Source of the DNA: Streptomyces morookaense
GTDB lineage: Bacteria > Actinomycetota > Actinomycetes > Streptomycetales > Streptomycetaceae
Assembly: GCF_013030945.1 (NCBI RefSeq)
Contig: NZ_JABBXF010000027.1
Location: 1 to 64,000, forward strand
DNA length: 64,000 bases
Direction: 5' to 3'
The translations under genes and the position numbers were made by a program. Within the stretch, counting starts at the first letter, position 1; each line of letters starts with the position of its first letter. The notes under the pieces were generated by a model, which saw only the letters and a list, made by a program, of their open reading frames with translations, was not told the origin of the DNA and did not search any database. Shown here one piece after another: positions 15,830 to 26,541 of the stretch.

Positions 15830-16486
15830 TCAGTCGAAGCGCGGCCCCTCCGTCCGCGTCCGCTTGAGCTCGTAGAAGCCCGGCGTCCCGGCCACCAGCA
15901 GCGTGCCGTCCCACAGTCTGGCCGCCGCCTCGCCCTTGGGGGCGGGGGTGACGACCGGGCCGAAGAAGGCCACCTCGGTCCCGTCCGGCCCCGGCACCGC
16001 GATGATCGGGGTGCCGACCTCCTGGCCGACCTTCTCGATGCCCTCCTTGTGCGAGATCCGCAGGGCGTCGTCGTAGGCCTCGGAGGTCCCGGCCTCCGCC
16101 AGGCGCGCCGGGAGGCCGGCGTCCGCGAGGGCGCCGAGGATCGCCTCGGGGGTGCGGCCCTCGCCGCGGTTGTGGAAGCGGGTGCCGAGCGCGGTGTAGA
16201 GGCGGCCGAGCGCCTCGTTGCCGAACTCCTGCTCGACGGCGACGCACACCCGGACCGGGGCCCAGGCCCGGCCGCCGGGGCGCATGGCGTCGCGGTACTC
16301 CTCCGGCATCTCGTCCAGCCGGTTCTCGTTGAGCACGGCCAGGCTCATCACATGCCAGCGCACGTCCACCGGCCGCACCTTCTCGACCTCGAGCATCCAG
16401 CGCGAGGTCATCCAGGCCCAGGGGCAGGCCGGGTCGAACCAGAAGCCGACGGTGGTCTTCCCGGTGTTCGTCACGTCTGTGGTCAC
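15830..16486 (-). CDS. DsbA-fold mycothiol-dependent nitroreductase-like protein (Rv2466c family)
   Basis: 218 residues. GTG 16486 with AGGAG 8 nt upstream is preferred over the longer frame to 16534. The N-terminal motif DPACPWAW (Cys21) fits the Rv2466c family of DsbA-like thioredoxin-fold proteins, which in mycobacteria use mycothiol to reduce nitro compounds and help in oxidative stress. The mycobacterial protein has CPWC; here the second Cys is Ala, leaving one active-site thiol. Other family features are the helical insertion and the cis-Pro loop VGTPIIAVPG. A one-Cys protein would need mycothiol or another thiol to resolve its disulfide. Confidence 0.82.
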   Translation of the reverse strand: MTTDVTNTGKTTVGFWFDPACPWAWMTSRWMLEVEKVRPVDVRWHVMSLAVLNENRLDEMPEEYRDAMRPGGRAWAPVRVCVAVEQEFGNEALGRLYTALGTRFHNRGEGRTPEAILGALADAGLPARLAEAGTSEAYDDALRISHKEGIEKVGQEVGTPIIAVPGPDGTEVAFFGPVVTPAPKGEAAARLWDGTLLVAGTPGFYELKRTRTEGPRFD

Positions 16487-16605
16487 GCGGATCTCCTCGA
16501 AAGAGCAGGACAGTCGGCGTTTCAACAAACACACCCCATGCCATGATTCCTGGTGTTCGACATACGAGACGAAGCGTTTGAGACCGAAGACGAGGGAGCC
16601 GCGTC

Positions 16606-19203
16606 GTGCCCGGCGAGAACCTGACCCGCGAGGAGGCCCGCGAGCGGGCCCGGCTGCTGACCGTGGACGGCTACGACGTGGCGCTCGACCTGCGGTCCGC
16701 GGTGGGTCCGGACGACGGGCCGCGGACCTTCCGCTCGGTCACCACGATCCGCTTCCGCTGCGCCGAGCCCGGCGCCGCCACCTTCGCCGACCTGGTGGCG
16801 CCGTCCGTGACCGCGGTCACCCTCAACGGCCGCGCGCTGGACGCCGGGTCCGTCTTCGACGGCTCGCGCATCGCCCTGGAGGGCCTGGCCGCCGAGAACG
16901 AGCTGGTCGTGGACGCGCAGTGCGCCTACAGCCGCACCGGCGAGGGCCTGCACCGCTTCGCCGACCCCGAGGACGGCGAGGTCTACCTCTACACCCAGTA
17001 CGAACCGGCCGACGCCCGGCGGGTCTTCGCCAACTTCGAACAGCCCGATCTGAAGGCCCCGTTCACCTTCACGGTGACCGCCCCGGCCGGCTGGACGGTG
17101 CTGAGCAACGGCGACCGGGACGGCGAGCCGCAGGCCGCCGACGGCGATCCCGCCTCCGCCACCTGGCGGTTCGTGCCCACCCGGCCGATCTCCACGTACA
17201 TCACGGCCGTCGTCGCCGGCCCGTACCACATGGTCCACGACCACTACCGCCGCACGCTGCCCGACGGCACCGTGCTGGAGATCCCGCTCGGCGCGCTCTG
17301 CCGCAAGGGCCTCGCCAAGCACTTCGACGCCGACGACATCTTCACCGTCACCAAGCAGGGCCTGGACTTCTTCCACGAGCACTTCGACTACCCGTACCCC
17401 TTCGGCAAGTACGACCAGGCGTTCGTGCCCGAGTACAACATCGGCGCCATGGAGAACCCGGGCTGCGTGACGTTCCGCGAGGAGTTCGTCTTCCGCGGCA
17501 AGGTGACGCGCTCCGCGTACGAGCGCCGGGCCAACGTGATCCTGCACGAGATGGCCCACATGTGGTTCGGCGACCTGGTCACCATGGAGTGGTGGGACGA
17601 CCTGTGGCTCAAGGAGTCCTTCGCCGACTTCATGGGCTCCTTCTCGCAGGTCGAGGCGACCCGCTTCGACAGCGCCTGGATCACCTTCGCCAACCAGCGC
17701 AAGGCGTGGGCCTACCGCGCCGACCAGCTGCCCTCCACGCACCCCGTCACGGCGGACATCCACGACCTGGAGGACGCCAAGCTCAACTTCGACGGCATCA
17801 CGTACGCCAAGGGCGCGTCGGTGCTGAAGCAGCTGGTGGCCTACGTGGGGCGCGACGCCTTCCTGGAGGGCGCGCGCCGCTACTTCAAGCGCCACGCCTA
17901 CGGCAACACGCGCCTGACCGACCTGCTGGACGTGCTGGAGGAGACGTCCGGCCGCGACATGGCCGCATGGTCGCGCTCCTGGCTGCAGACGGCCGGGGTC
18001 AACTCGCTCACGCCGCTCGCCACTTACGACGCCGAGGGGCGCATCACGGAGCTGGCCGTCCTGCAGGAGGCCGCCGCCTCGCACCCCGAACTGCGGCCGC
18101 ACCGCGTGGCGGTGGGCCTGTACCGGCGCCGCGCCGAGGACGGGGCGCTCGTGCGGTACGCGCGCGCCGAGGTCGACGTCACCGGGCCGCGGACGGTGGT
18201 GGACGAACTCGCCGGCGCCGAACGGCCGGAGCTGATCCTCGTCAACGACGAGGACCTCACCTACTGCAAGATCCGCTTCGACGAGGGCTCGCTCGCCACC
18301 CTGCGCGGCCGGCTCGGCGACATCGCCGACCCGCTGGCCCGGGCGCTGTGCTGGTCCGCGCTGTGGAACCTCACGCGCGACGGGCTGATGCCCGCGCGCG
18401 ACTTCCTGGACCTGGTGCAGCGGTTCGCCGGGGCCGAGAGCGACATCGGCGTGCTGCAGATGCTGCACGCCTGGGCGAACTCCGCCCTCGTCCACTACGC
18501 GGCGCCCGCGTGGCGCGCCGAGGGCGGCCGGCAGCTCGCCGGGAGCGCCCTGCGCGAACTCCGGCTCGCCGAGCCCGGCAGCGGGCACCAGCTGGCGTGG
18601 GCACGGTTCTTCGCGCAGGTCGCCGAGACCAAGGACGACCTGCAGCTGCTGCACGGCCTGCTGGACGGCGGCGCCCGGATCGACGGCCTGGACGTGGACC
18701 AGGAGCTGCGCTGGACGTTCCTCGCCGCGCTGGCCGCGTGCGGCGAGGCGGACGAGGCGGCGCTCGCCGCCGAACTGGAGCGGGACAACACGGCATCCGG
18801 CAAGCGGCACCAGGTCCGCTGCCTGGCGTCGCGGCCGTCGGCCGCGGTCAAGGCGGAGGCGTGGGCGGCGGTCGTCGACTCGGACGCCCTGTCGAACGCC
18901 CTGGCCGAGGCCACGATCACGGGCTTCGGCCAGCCCGGCCAGCGGGAGCTGCTGGCGCCGTTCGCGCCACGCTACTTCGAGGTGATCGAGCGGGTGTGGC
19001 GGGAGCGGTCGATCGAGATCGCGATGGCGGTGGTGAGGGGGCTCTTCCCGAGCCTGCAGGACAACGAGGCGACGTTGTCGGCCACCGACGCGTGGCTGGC
19101 GCAGCACGGGGATGCTGCGCCGGCGCTTCGGCGGCTCGTCCTGGAGGCCCGGGACGACCTGGCTCGGGCGCTGCGCGCCCAGGCGTGCGACAGCGCCCGT
19201 TAA
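16606..19203 (+). CDS. M1-family aminopeptidase N, paralogue A
   Basis: 865 residues, typical PepN length. It is a zinc metallopeptidase removing N-terminal residues from peptides. The substrate-binding GAMEN motif is at about residue 280 and the zinc site is HEMAH (His314, His318) with the third ligand Glu in WLKESF 18 residues later. GTG 16606 yields PGENLTREEARERARL, nearly the same N-terminus as the second M1 gene at 23844. The two differ at conserved spots (GAMENPG versus GAMENAG, KESFADF versus NESFATY), so this is a diverged paralogue. No signal peptide: cytoplasmic. It starts 119 bp from the divergent nitroreductase-like gene. Confidence 0.94.
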   Translation: MPGENLTREEARERARLLTVDGYDVALDLRSAVGPDDGPRTFRSVTTIRFRCAEPGAATFADLVAPSVTAVTLNGRALDAGSVFDGSRIALEGLAAENELVVDAQCAYSRTGEGLHRFADPEDGEVYLYTQYEPADARRVFANFEQPDLKAPFTFTVTAPAGWTVLSNGDRDGEPQAADGDPASATWRFVPTRPISTYITAVVAGPYHMVHDHYRRTLPDGTVLEIPLGALCRKGLAKHFDADDIFTVTKQGLDFFHEHFDYPYPFGKYDQAFVPEYNIGAMENPGCVTFREEFVFRGKVTRSAYERRANVILHEMAHMWFGDLVTMEWWDDLWLKESFADFMGSFSQVEATRFDSAWITFANQRKAWAYRADQLPSTHPVTADIHDLEDAKLNFDGITYAKGASVLKQLVAYVGRDAFLEGARRYFKRHAYGNTRLTDLLDVLEETSGRDMAAWSRSWLQTAGVNSLTPLATYDAEGRITELAVLQEAAASHPELRPHRVAVGLYRRRAEDGALVRYARAEVDVTGPRTVVDELAGAERPELILVNDEDLTYCKIRFDEGSLATLRGRLGDIADPLARALCWSALWNLTRDGLMPARDFLDLVQRFAGAESDIGVLQMLHAWANSALVHYAAPAWRAEGGRQLAGSALRELRLAEPGSGHQLAWARFFAQVAETKDDLQLLHGLLDGGARIDGLDVDQELRWTFLAALAACGEADEAALAAELERDNTASGKRHQVRCLASRPSAAVKAEAWAAVVDSDALSNALAEATITGFGQPGQRELLAPFAPRYFEVIERVWRERSIEIAMAVVRGLFPSLQDNEATLSATDAWLAQHGDAAPALRRLVLEARDDLARALRAQACDSAR

Positions 19204-19211
19204 GCCCCGAT

Positions 19212-19327
19212 AGGGGCGCGGGGAACTGCGCGACAAGCCCCCACCGGCCCGCGGCCGACACACTGCCCCGGGACGGCACGCCATCTGCGGGCGCGTCGTG
19301 GCTGATCGCGCAGTTCCCCGCGCCCCT
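19212..19327. repeat. Dispersed palindromic repeat, copy A
   Basis: A 116-bp element with perfect 22-bp inverted arms (19212-19233 and 19306-19327; core GGGGCGCGGGGAACTGCGCG) enclosing 72 bp. The same element occurs in the opposite orientation at 41973-42106. It follows the aminopeptidase stop directly and probably also terminates transcription. Confidence 0.8.
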
Positions 19328-19429
19328 TACGGGGCCGAACTGCAGTGCAATGGTGCGGCGTTGTCCCGAATTGTCGACGGCCCCGTAACAGCGGTTAGCA
19401 ACCGCCGCCCCCGCGGGAATGGGCGGATC

Positions 19430-20452
19430 ATGAACCCGAACACCCCCCTTTCCCCCCGCCCCCTCCACCACCTCTCCGACGTCCACCACCGCGTCCTGAC
19501 CACCCGTCAACTCCGCGACCACGGCATGCCGGCCTCCGAACTCGCCGGACGCTGCCGCCCCGGCGGCCCCTGGCAGCAGCTGCTGCCAGGGGTCTACCTG
19601 CTCCACCCCGGCCCCGCCACCAGCGAGGAGCGGCTGCACGCCGCGCTGATGTACACGCTCCCGCGCACATCCGTCCCCGCCCAGCCGGGCCGCTCGGGCC
19701 CGTACGGCGAAGCGATGATCACCGGGCTGGCCGCGCTCGCACTGCACCGGTTCACCTCCGCTCCCCCGCTGCTCGCCCTCGACCGGATCGATGTGCTGGT
19801 GCCGCGCACGCGCCGGCTGCGCTCCGCCGGGTTCGTCCGGCTCCTCCGGGCGCACGACCTGCCGCGCGCCCGGACGGTGACGGGCCTGCCCGTCGCCCCG
19901 GTCGCCCACGCCGTGGCCGACGCGGTGGCGCAGCTGACGGACGTCGCGGCCGTGCGCCGGCTGCTGACGGAGGCCGTGCGCGGCGGTCACTGCGAGGCGA
20001 CGGCGGTCGTCCGCGAGCTCGCCCGCGCCCAGTTGCTGGGGCGGCCGTACATCACGGAGGCCGTCGACGCGCTGCTCGCGGAGGGCCGGGCGCTCGCGGA
20101 GGGCCTGATGTACGACATGGTGCGCGACCACGCGCTGCCCGCACCGCTGTGGAACGTCGAACTCCGTATGCCCGGCGGCCCGTTGCTCGGTGCCGTGGAC
20201 GCGTACTGGCCGGACCACGCCGTGGCGGCCGACATCGACATGCGGGGCGCCCACCGCGAGGAGGGCGGCGCGCCCTGGTCCGAACAGTCCCGCAAGCGCG
20301 AGCACTTGGAGCGCCTCGGCATCACCGTCGTGCGGCTCACCCCGAAGCGGCTGCGCGAGGCGGCGGAGGAGCAGGCCGCGGTCGTCCGCACCGCCCTGGT
20401 GGCGTCGGCCGACCGCGAGCCCGCGCCCTACGTCGTCGTGCTGCCGCGGTGA
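19430..20452 (+). CDS. AbiEi-antitoxin-like DNA-binding protein with nuclease-like C-terminal domain
   Basis: 340 residues. The N-terminal region (HHRVLTTRQLRDHG, then a basic strand and WQQLLPGVYLLH) matches the winged-helix start of AbiEi-type antitoxins. The centre has the pattern seen in these proteins (ALALHRF, VLVPRTRRLRSAGFVRLLR). The C-terminus (GAVDAYWPDHAVAADIDMRG, then HLERLGITVVRLTPKRLRE) has the Asp-x(n)-Asp-x-Asp layout and final strand of the PD-(D/E)xK-like DUF559 family. No AbiEii partner is adjacent; the only such gene is 17 kb away. Start ATG 19430 with a weak GCGGGAATGGGCGG RBS. It could be a transcription regulator rather than an antitoxin. Confidence 0.68.
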   Translation: MNPNTPLSPRPLHHLSDVHHRVLTTRQLRDHGMPASELAGRCRPGGPWQQLLPGVYLLHPGPATSEERLHAALMYTLPRTSVPAQPGRSGPYGEAMITGLAALALHRFTSAPPLLALDRIDVLVPRTRRLRSAGFVRLLRAHDLPRARTVTGLPVAPVAHAVADAVAQLTDVAAVRRLLTEAVRGGHCEATAVVRELARAQLLGRPYITEAVDALLAEGRALAEGLMYDMVRDHALPAPLWNVELRMPGGPLLGAVDAYWPDHAVAADIDMRGAHREEGGAPWSEQSRKREHLERLGITVVRLTPKRLREAAEEQAAVVRTALVASADREPAPYVVVLPR

Positions 20453-20453
20453 T

Positions 20454-22241
20454 TCAGCGCCGGGGCAGGAGCAGCTCGGTGTTGCGGTCGGCGGGCGCCC
20501 CGTCGAGCGTGGTGTCCCGGCCCGGGGCGTTGAAGGCCAGCTCCCGGTAGAGGGAGGCCAGTCCGGTCTGCGAGAGGTCGTGGAAGTCGGTGCGGTAGGG
20601 CGCGTCCGACTCGATGAGGGTGGTGAAGAGGGAGACCGTGCCGTCGCGGTTGTCGGCGATCTCGATGATGCGGGCGAGCTGGGGGTAGTCGACGTGCGAG
20701 GCGGTCGCGATCTCCCAGAACGTGCCGCGGGGCCGGATGCGGTTGCGGTGGCTGTGGCCGTTGATCCAGGCCAGCACGTTGGAGTGGCGCTGCAGGAGCG
20801 CGATGATCTCTTCGCCGCCGTGCCGCTTGTCGTCGGGGCGGCGGGGGTCGGGCACCGGGTTGTCCATGCTCCAGCTGGGGTGGTGGCTGAAGACCAGCGC
20901 GTATTCGTCGCGGTGCCGCCGCAGGGTGCGGTCGAGCCAGTCGAGCTGCTCGGAGTCCAGGGAGCCCTGGTAGTGGCCGCCGGGGTCGGTGGAGTCGAGG
21001 CTGATGCCGAGGACGCGGTCGGAGACGCGGAAGGTGTAGTAGAGGTTCCCGGAGTCGAGGTTGTCGCGGCCGTAGCCGTGGCCGACGGGCCCGCGGCCGG
21101 TGTGCTGCGGGTCGAGGTGGGCCTGGATGTACTGGCGCGGGGTGAGCGGCACCCGGCGCGGGTCCGCGGTGACCGTGCGCATCTCCCTGGCGTGCGACTT
21201 CAGCAGCGCCTCGATGCGCTGCCCCCGGGGGTCGGCGCCCTTGCCCTCGCCCTCCATGAGCCACTTCGCCTCGGCGGCGGGGATGGTCTGGAGCTTGCGG
21301 CTGCCGACGGCCACGTCGGCGATGAAGGAGCCGGCCGCGGGATAGCAGCCGCCGGAGAGCAGGTCGTGGTTGCCGAAGGTGGAGTACCAGGGGATGTTGA
21401 GGCCGGGGCTCACGACGCGCCGCACGGCCGCGTCGAGGTACCCGGGGATCCTGGGGTAGCCGAGCGCCTTGTCCTGGTCACGCAGGGCGCTGTCGGGGTG
21501 CCAGTACATCGTGAGGTTGCTGTTCTGGACGCCTTCGTAGTGCTGCGGGTCGCCGGTGTTGGGGTTGATGCGGCCGCCGCTGAGGGCGGTGAGGAACCAC
21601 TCGACCTCGATCGCGGCGTTCTCGTCGCCGTTGTCGCCGGTGGTGACGACGAAGCCGAACGGGGCGCCGGTCGCCGGACCCCGGCGCAGCTTGTTGACGC
21701 GCTCGACGAGGGCGACGACGCCGGGCAGGGTCAGCGCCTCGTGCGGACGCCAGCCGCCGGGCCCGCCGGCACGGAAGAACTCGTAGCGCAACGGATGCTG
21801 AACATCCGTCAGATGCAGGTCGGTGAACTGCACGAAGGAGGCGAGCGTGCGGCGCCGGTCCTCGCGGCCGCGCTGCGCGTCGGCCAGGTCGGCGCGCACC
21901 ACCCGGGGCCAGCCGGGTCCCTCGCCGAGCCGCCGGTAGCCGCCGGTGCCCCGGGGCGCGGCGACGGAGACGAGGGTGGTGCCCGCACCCGAGGGGGCCG
22001 CGGCGAGGGCGGATTCGCCGTCCTCCGGTCCGTCGGGGCCGCCGGCCCGGGCGGTGGCGGACGCGGCGGCCTCGGCGGAGGCGCCGGGGGTGGGGTCCGT
22101 GGCGGGGGCCGCCGCGGCCTGCCGGTGGTCGGCGCCGAGGGCCAGGCCGAAGCCCGTGACCGTGGTGACGGCGCCCGCGGCGGCCAGAAACGTACGGCGG
22201 TCGACATGCGTGGCTGCGGTCCTGCGTGATCTTGCGGGCAT
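20454..22241 (-). CDS. Tat-exported metallophosphoesterase
   Basis: 595 residues. The N-terminus has a twin-arginine signal (DRRTFLAAAG then a hydrophobic core and AAAAP), so the folded protein is exported. The calcineurin-like phosphoesterase motifs are in order: FTDLHLTD (D-x-H), TTGDNGDEN (GDxxD), FGNHDLL (GNHD), FSHHPSW (H) and NGHSHRN (GHxH). All expected metal ligands are present. The size and the segments SGGRINPNTGDPQHYEG and HPLRYEFF fit the large actinobacterial family TIGR03767. Substrate is unknown, perhaps phosphodiesters or nucleotides scavenged outside the cell. The 3' end is one base from the convergent gene's stop. Confidence 0.88.
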   Translation of the reverse strand: MPARSRRTAATHVDRRTFLAAAGAVTTVTGFGLALGADHRQAAAAPATDPTPGASAEAAASATARAGGPDGPEDGESALAAAPSGAGTTLVSVAAPRGTGGYRRLGEGPGWPRVVRADLADAQRGREDRRRTLASFVQFTDLHLTDVQHPLRYEFFRAGGPGGWRPHEALTLPGVVALVERVNKLRRGPATGAPFGFVVTTGDNGDENAAIEVEWFLTALSGGRINPNTGDPQHYEGVQNSNLTMYWHPDSALRDQDKALGYPRIPGYLDAAVRRVVSPGLNIPWYSTFGNHDLLSGGCYPAAGSFIADVAVGSRKLQTIPAAEAKWLMEGEGKGADPRGQRIEALLKSHAREMRTVTADPRRVPLTPRQYIQAHLDPQHTGRGPVGHGYGRDNLDSGNLYYTFRVSDRVLGISLDSTDPGGHYQGSLDSEQLDWLDRTLRRHRDEYALVFSHHPSWSMDNPVPDPRRPDDKRHGGEEIIALLQRHSNVLAWINGHSHRNRIRPRGTFWEIATASHVDYPQLARIIEIADNRDGTVSLFTTLIESDAPYRTDFHDLSQTGLASLYRELAFNAPGRDTTLDGAPADRNTELLLPRR

Positions 22242-23699
<1,458 letters not shown>

Positions 23700-23721
23700 C
23701 GACGGCGTCCACAGACCGACG

Positions 23722-23760
23722 GCGGAGGGCCGGGCACCCGTGAGGGGCCCGGCCCTCCGC
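23722..23760 (+). terminator. asd terminator
   Basis: Perfect 14-bp stem GCGGAGGGCCGGGC (23722-23735) with GCCCGGCCCTCCGC (23747-23760), 11-nt loop, 22 bp after the stop. Confidence 0.85.
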
Positions 23761-23843
23761 TGTCGGCGTACGCATCACCACGGACAGCGACGGCGTGGAA
23801 GGATGGCCGGAAGTCGCCATACGGATGTTAAGGAGATGCACTG

Positions 23844-26417
23844 GTGCCCGGAACGAATCTCACCCGTGAAGAGGCTCAGCAGCGGGCCCGGCTGCTCACC
23901 GTGGACGCGTACGAGATCGAGCTCGACCTCTCCGGCGCGCAGGAGGGCGGCACATACCGGTCCGAGACGACCGTGCGCTTCGACGCCGCGGAGGCCGGCG
24001 ATTCGTTCATCGACCTGGTCGCCCCGGCCGTGCACGAGGTCGTGCTGAACGGGACCGCGCTGGACCCGTCCGAGGTGTTCCAGGACAGCCGGATCGCGCT
24101 GCCGGGCCTGGCCGCCGGGCGCAACGAGCTGAAGGTCGTGGCCGACTGCGCGTACACCAACACCGGTGAGGGCCTGCACCGGTTCGTCGACCCGGTCGAC
24201 AACCAGGCCTATCTGTACACCCAGTTCGAGGTGCCGGACGCGCGCCGCGTGTTCGCCTCCTTCGAGCAGCCGGACCTGAAGGCCACGTTCCGGTTCACCG
24301 TGAAGGCCCCCGAGGGCTGGACCGTCATCTCCAACTCGCCCACTCCGGAGCGTCCTTCCGACAACATCTGGCGCTTCGAGCCGACGCCGCGGATCTCCAC
24401 CTACATCACCGCGCTCATCGCCGGCCCGTACCACGCGGTGCACAGCACGTACGAGAACGCGGCGACCGGGCAGAGCGTCCCGCTGGGCATCTACTGCCGC
24501 CCGTCGCTCGCCGAGTTCCTCGACGCGGACGAGATCTTCGCCGTCACCCGGCAGGGCTTCGACTGGTTCCAGGAGAAGTTCGACTACGCGTACCCCTTCG
24601 CCAAGTACGACCAGCTCTTCGTGCCGGAGTTCAACGCGGGCGCGATGGAGAACGCGGGCGCGGTCACCATCCGCGACCAGTACGTCTTCCGCTCGAAGGT
24701 GACGGACGCGGCGTACGAGGTGCGCGCGGAGACGATCCTGCACGAACTGGCGCACATGTGGTTCGGCGACCTGGTCACCATGGAGTGGTGGAACGACCTG
24801 TGGCTGAACGAGTCGTTCGCCACCTACACCTCCATCGCCTGCCAGGCCTACGCGCCGGGCAGCAAGTGGCCGCACTCCTGGACCACGTTCGCCAACTCCA
24901 TGAAGACCTGGGCGTACCGGCAGGACCAACTGCCGTCCACGCACCCGATCATGGCCGAGATCCGCGACCTGGACGACGTGCTGGTCAACTTCGACGGCAT
25001 CACCTACGCCAAGGGCGCCTCCGTCCTGAAGCAGCTGGTCGCCTACGTCGGCATGGACGAGTTCTTCCGCGGCGTGCAGGCGTACTTCAAGGAGCACGCC
25101 TACGGCAACACCCGCCTGAGCGACCTGCTGGGCGCCCTGGAGGAGACCTCCGGCCGCGACCTGAAGACCTGGTCGAAGAAGTGGCTGGAGACGGCCGGGA
25201 TCAACATCCTGCGTCCGGAGATCACCACCGGTGCCGACGGCACCATCACCTCCTTCGCCGTCCGCCAGGAGGCCCCCGCGCTGCCCGCCGGGGCCACGGG
25301 CGAGCCCACGCTGCGGCCGCACCGCATCGCGATCGGCCTGTACGAGCACGAGAACGGCAAGCTCGTCCGCAAGGAGCGCATCGAGCTCGACGTCGACGGC
25401 GAGCTGACCGAGGTCCCGCAGCTGGCCGGACGGCAGCGCCCCGCCGTCGTCCTGCTCAACGACGACGACCTGTCGTACGCCAAGGTCCGGCTCGACGAGG
25501 AGTCCCTGCGCGTCGTCACGGCGCACCTCGGCGACTTCACCGAGTCCCTGCCGCGCGCCCTGTGCTGGGCGTCCGCCTGGGACATGACCCGCGACGGCGA
25601 GCTCGCCACCCGCGACTACCTGGCCCTCGTCCTCTCCGGCATCGCCAAGGAGTCGGACATCGGCGTCGTGCAGTCGCTGCACCGCCAGGTCAGGCTCGCC
25701 CTCGACCTGTACGCCGCCCCCGACTGGCGCGAGACGGGCCTGGCCCGCTGGAGCGAGGCCGCCCTGGAGCACCTGCGCGCCGCCGCCCCCGGCAGCGACC
25801 ACCAGCTCGCCTGGGCCCGGGCGTTCGCCGCAACCGCCCGCACGGACGAGCAGCTCGCCCTGCTGGCCGGCCTGCTCGACGGCGGCGAGACGATCGAGGG
25901 CCTGGCCGTCGACACCGAGCTGCGCTGGGACCTGCTCGGCCGCCTCGTCGCCACGGGCCGCGCCGACGAGAAGGCGATCGACGCGGAGCTGGAGCGGGAC
26001 AGGACGAGCGCGGGCGAGCAGCACGCCGCGTGGGCGCGTGCCGCGCGGCCCACGGCGGAGGCGAAGGCCGAGGCGTGGGCCGCGGTCGTGGAGTCCGGCA
26101 AGCTGCCGAACGCGGTGCAGGAGTCGGTGATCGGCGGCTTCCAGCAGGCGGAGCACCGTGAACTGATCGCGCCGTACGCGGAGCGGTACTTCACTGTCGT
26201 GAAGAAGCTGTGGGACGAGCGCAGCCACGAGATCGCGCAGCAGATCGCGATCGGGCTGTACCCGGCGCTGCAGGTGTCGCAGGCGACGCTGGATGCGACG
26301 GACGCATGGCTGGCTTCGGCGGAGCCGAACGCCGCGTTGCGGCGGCTGGTGACGGAGTCGCGTGCCGGCATTGAGCGTGCGCTCAAGGCCCAGGCGGCGG
26401 ACGCGGCCGCCGCCTGA
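23844..26417 (+). CDS. pepN: Aminopeptidase N (M1 family), paralogue B
   Basis: 857 residues. GTG 23844 has a near-perfect RBS (TTAAGGAGATGCACTG), stronger than that of its paralogue at 16606. GAMEN lies at about residue 266; the zinc site is HELAHMWFGD (His300, His304) with Glu in WLNESFATY. The C-terminal ERAP1-like helical domain is complete. This copy has the canonical family sequence at each motif, so I take it as the main housekeeping PepN that finishes peptide breakdown after the proteasome and Clp proteases. Cytoplasmic. Confidence 0.95.
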   Translation: MPGTNLTREEAQQRARLLTVDAYEIELDLSGAQEGGTYRSETTVRFDAAEAGDSFIDLVAPAVHEVVLNGTALDPSEVFQDSRIALPGLAAGRNELKVVADCAYTNTGEGLHRFVDPVDNQAYLYTQFEVPDARRVFASFEQPDLKATFRFTVKAPEGWTVISNSPTPERPSDNIWRFEPTPRISTYITALIAGPYHAVHSTYENAATGQSVPLGIYCRPSLAEFLDADEIFAVTRQGFDWFQEKFDYAYPFAKYDQLFVPEFNAGAMENAGAVTIRDQYVFRSKVTDAAYEVRAETILHELAHMWFGDLVTMEWWNDLWLNESFATYTSIACQAYAPGSKWPHSWTTFANSMKTWAYRQDQLPSTHPIMAEIRDLDDVLVNFDGITYAKGASVLKQLVAYVGMDEFFRGVQAYFKEHAYGNTRLSDLLGALEETSGRDLKTWSKKWLETAGINILRPEITTGADGTITSFAVRQEAPALPAGATGEPTLRPHRIAIGLYEHENGKLVRKERIELDVDGELTEVPQLAGRQRPAVVLLNDDDLSYAKVRLDEESLRVVTAHLGDFTESLPRALCWASAWDMTRDGELATRDYLALVLSGIAKESDIGVVQSLHRQVRLALDLYAAPDWRETGLARWSEAALEHLRAAAPGSDHQLAWARAFAATARTDEQLALLAGLLDGGETIEGLAVDTELRWDLLGRLVATGRADEKAIDAELERDRTSAGEQHAAWARAARPTAEAKAEAWAAVVESGKLPNAVQESVIGGFQQAEHRELIAPYAERYFTVVKKLWDERSHEIAQQIAIGLYPALQVSQATLDATDAWLASAEPNAALRRLVTESRAGIERALKAQAADAAAA

Positions 26418-26521
26418 GGAGTTGCCGCGGGTGGGTGCGGCCCGGTGGTCCGGTTCGTGCCCACCCTCCCCCAGCTGCCGCTGGGACGTGCCCCCAGCCC
26501 TGCGGAACGCCTGCCCACAAA

Positions 26522-26539
26522 CCGGGGGCGCGCCCCCGG
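26522..26539. terminator. Palindrome between convergent genes
   Basis: CCGGGGGCGCGCCCCCGG, a perfect 18-bp palindrome three bases before the desaturase stop and about 100 bp after the pepN stop. It can fold as a short strong hairpin on either transcript. Confidence 0.5.
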
Positions 26540-26541
26540 AA

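Noticed and set aside
16522..19284. 920-codon open frame antisense to the first aminopeptidase gene
   Set aside because: The plus strand encodes an intact M1 peptidase; the antisense product is Val/Gly/Arg/Glu-rich without any motif.
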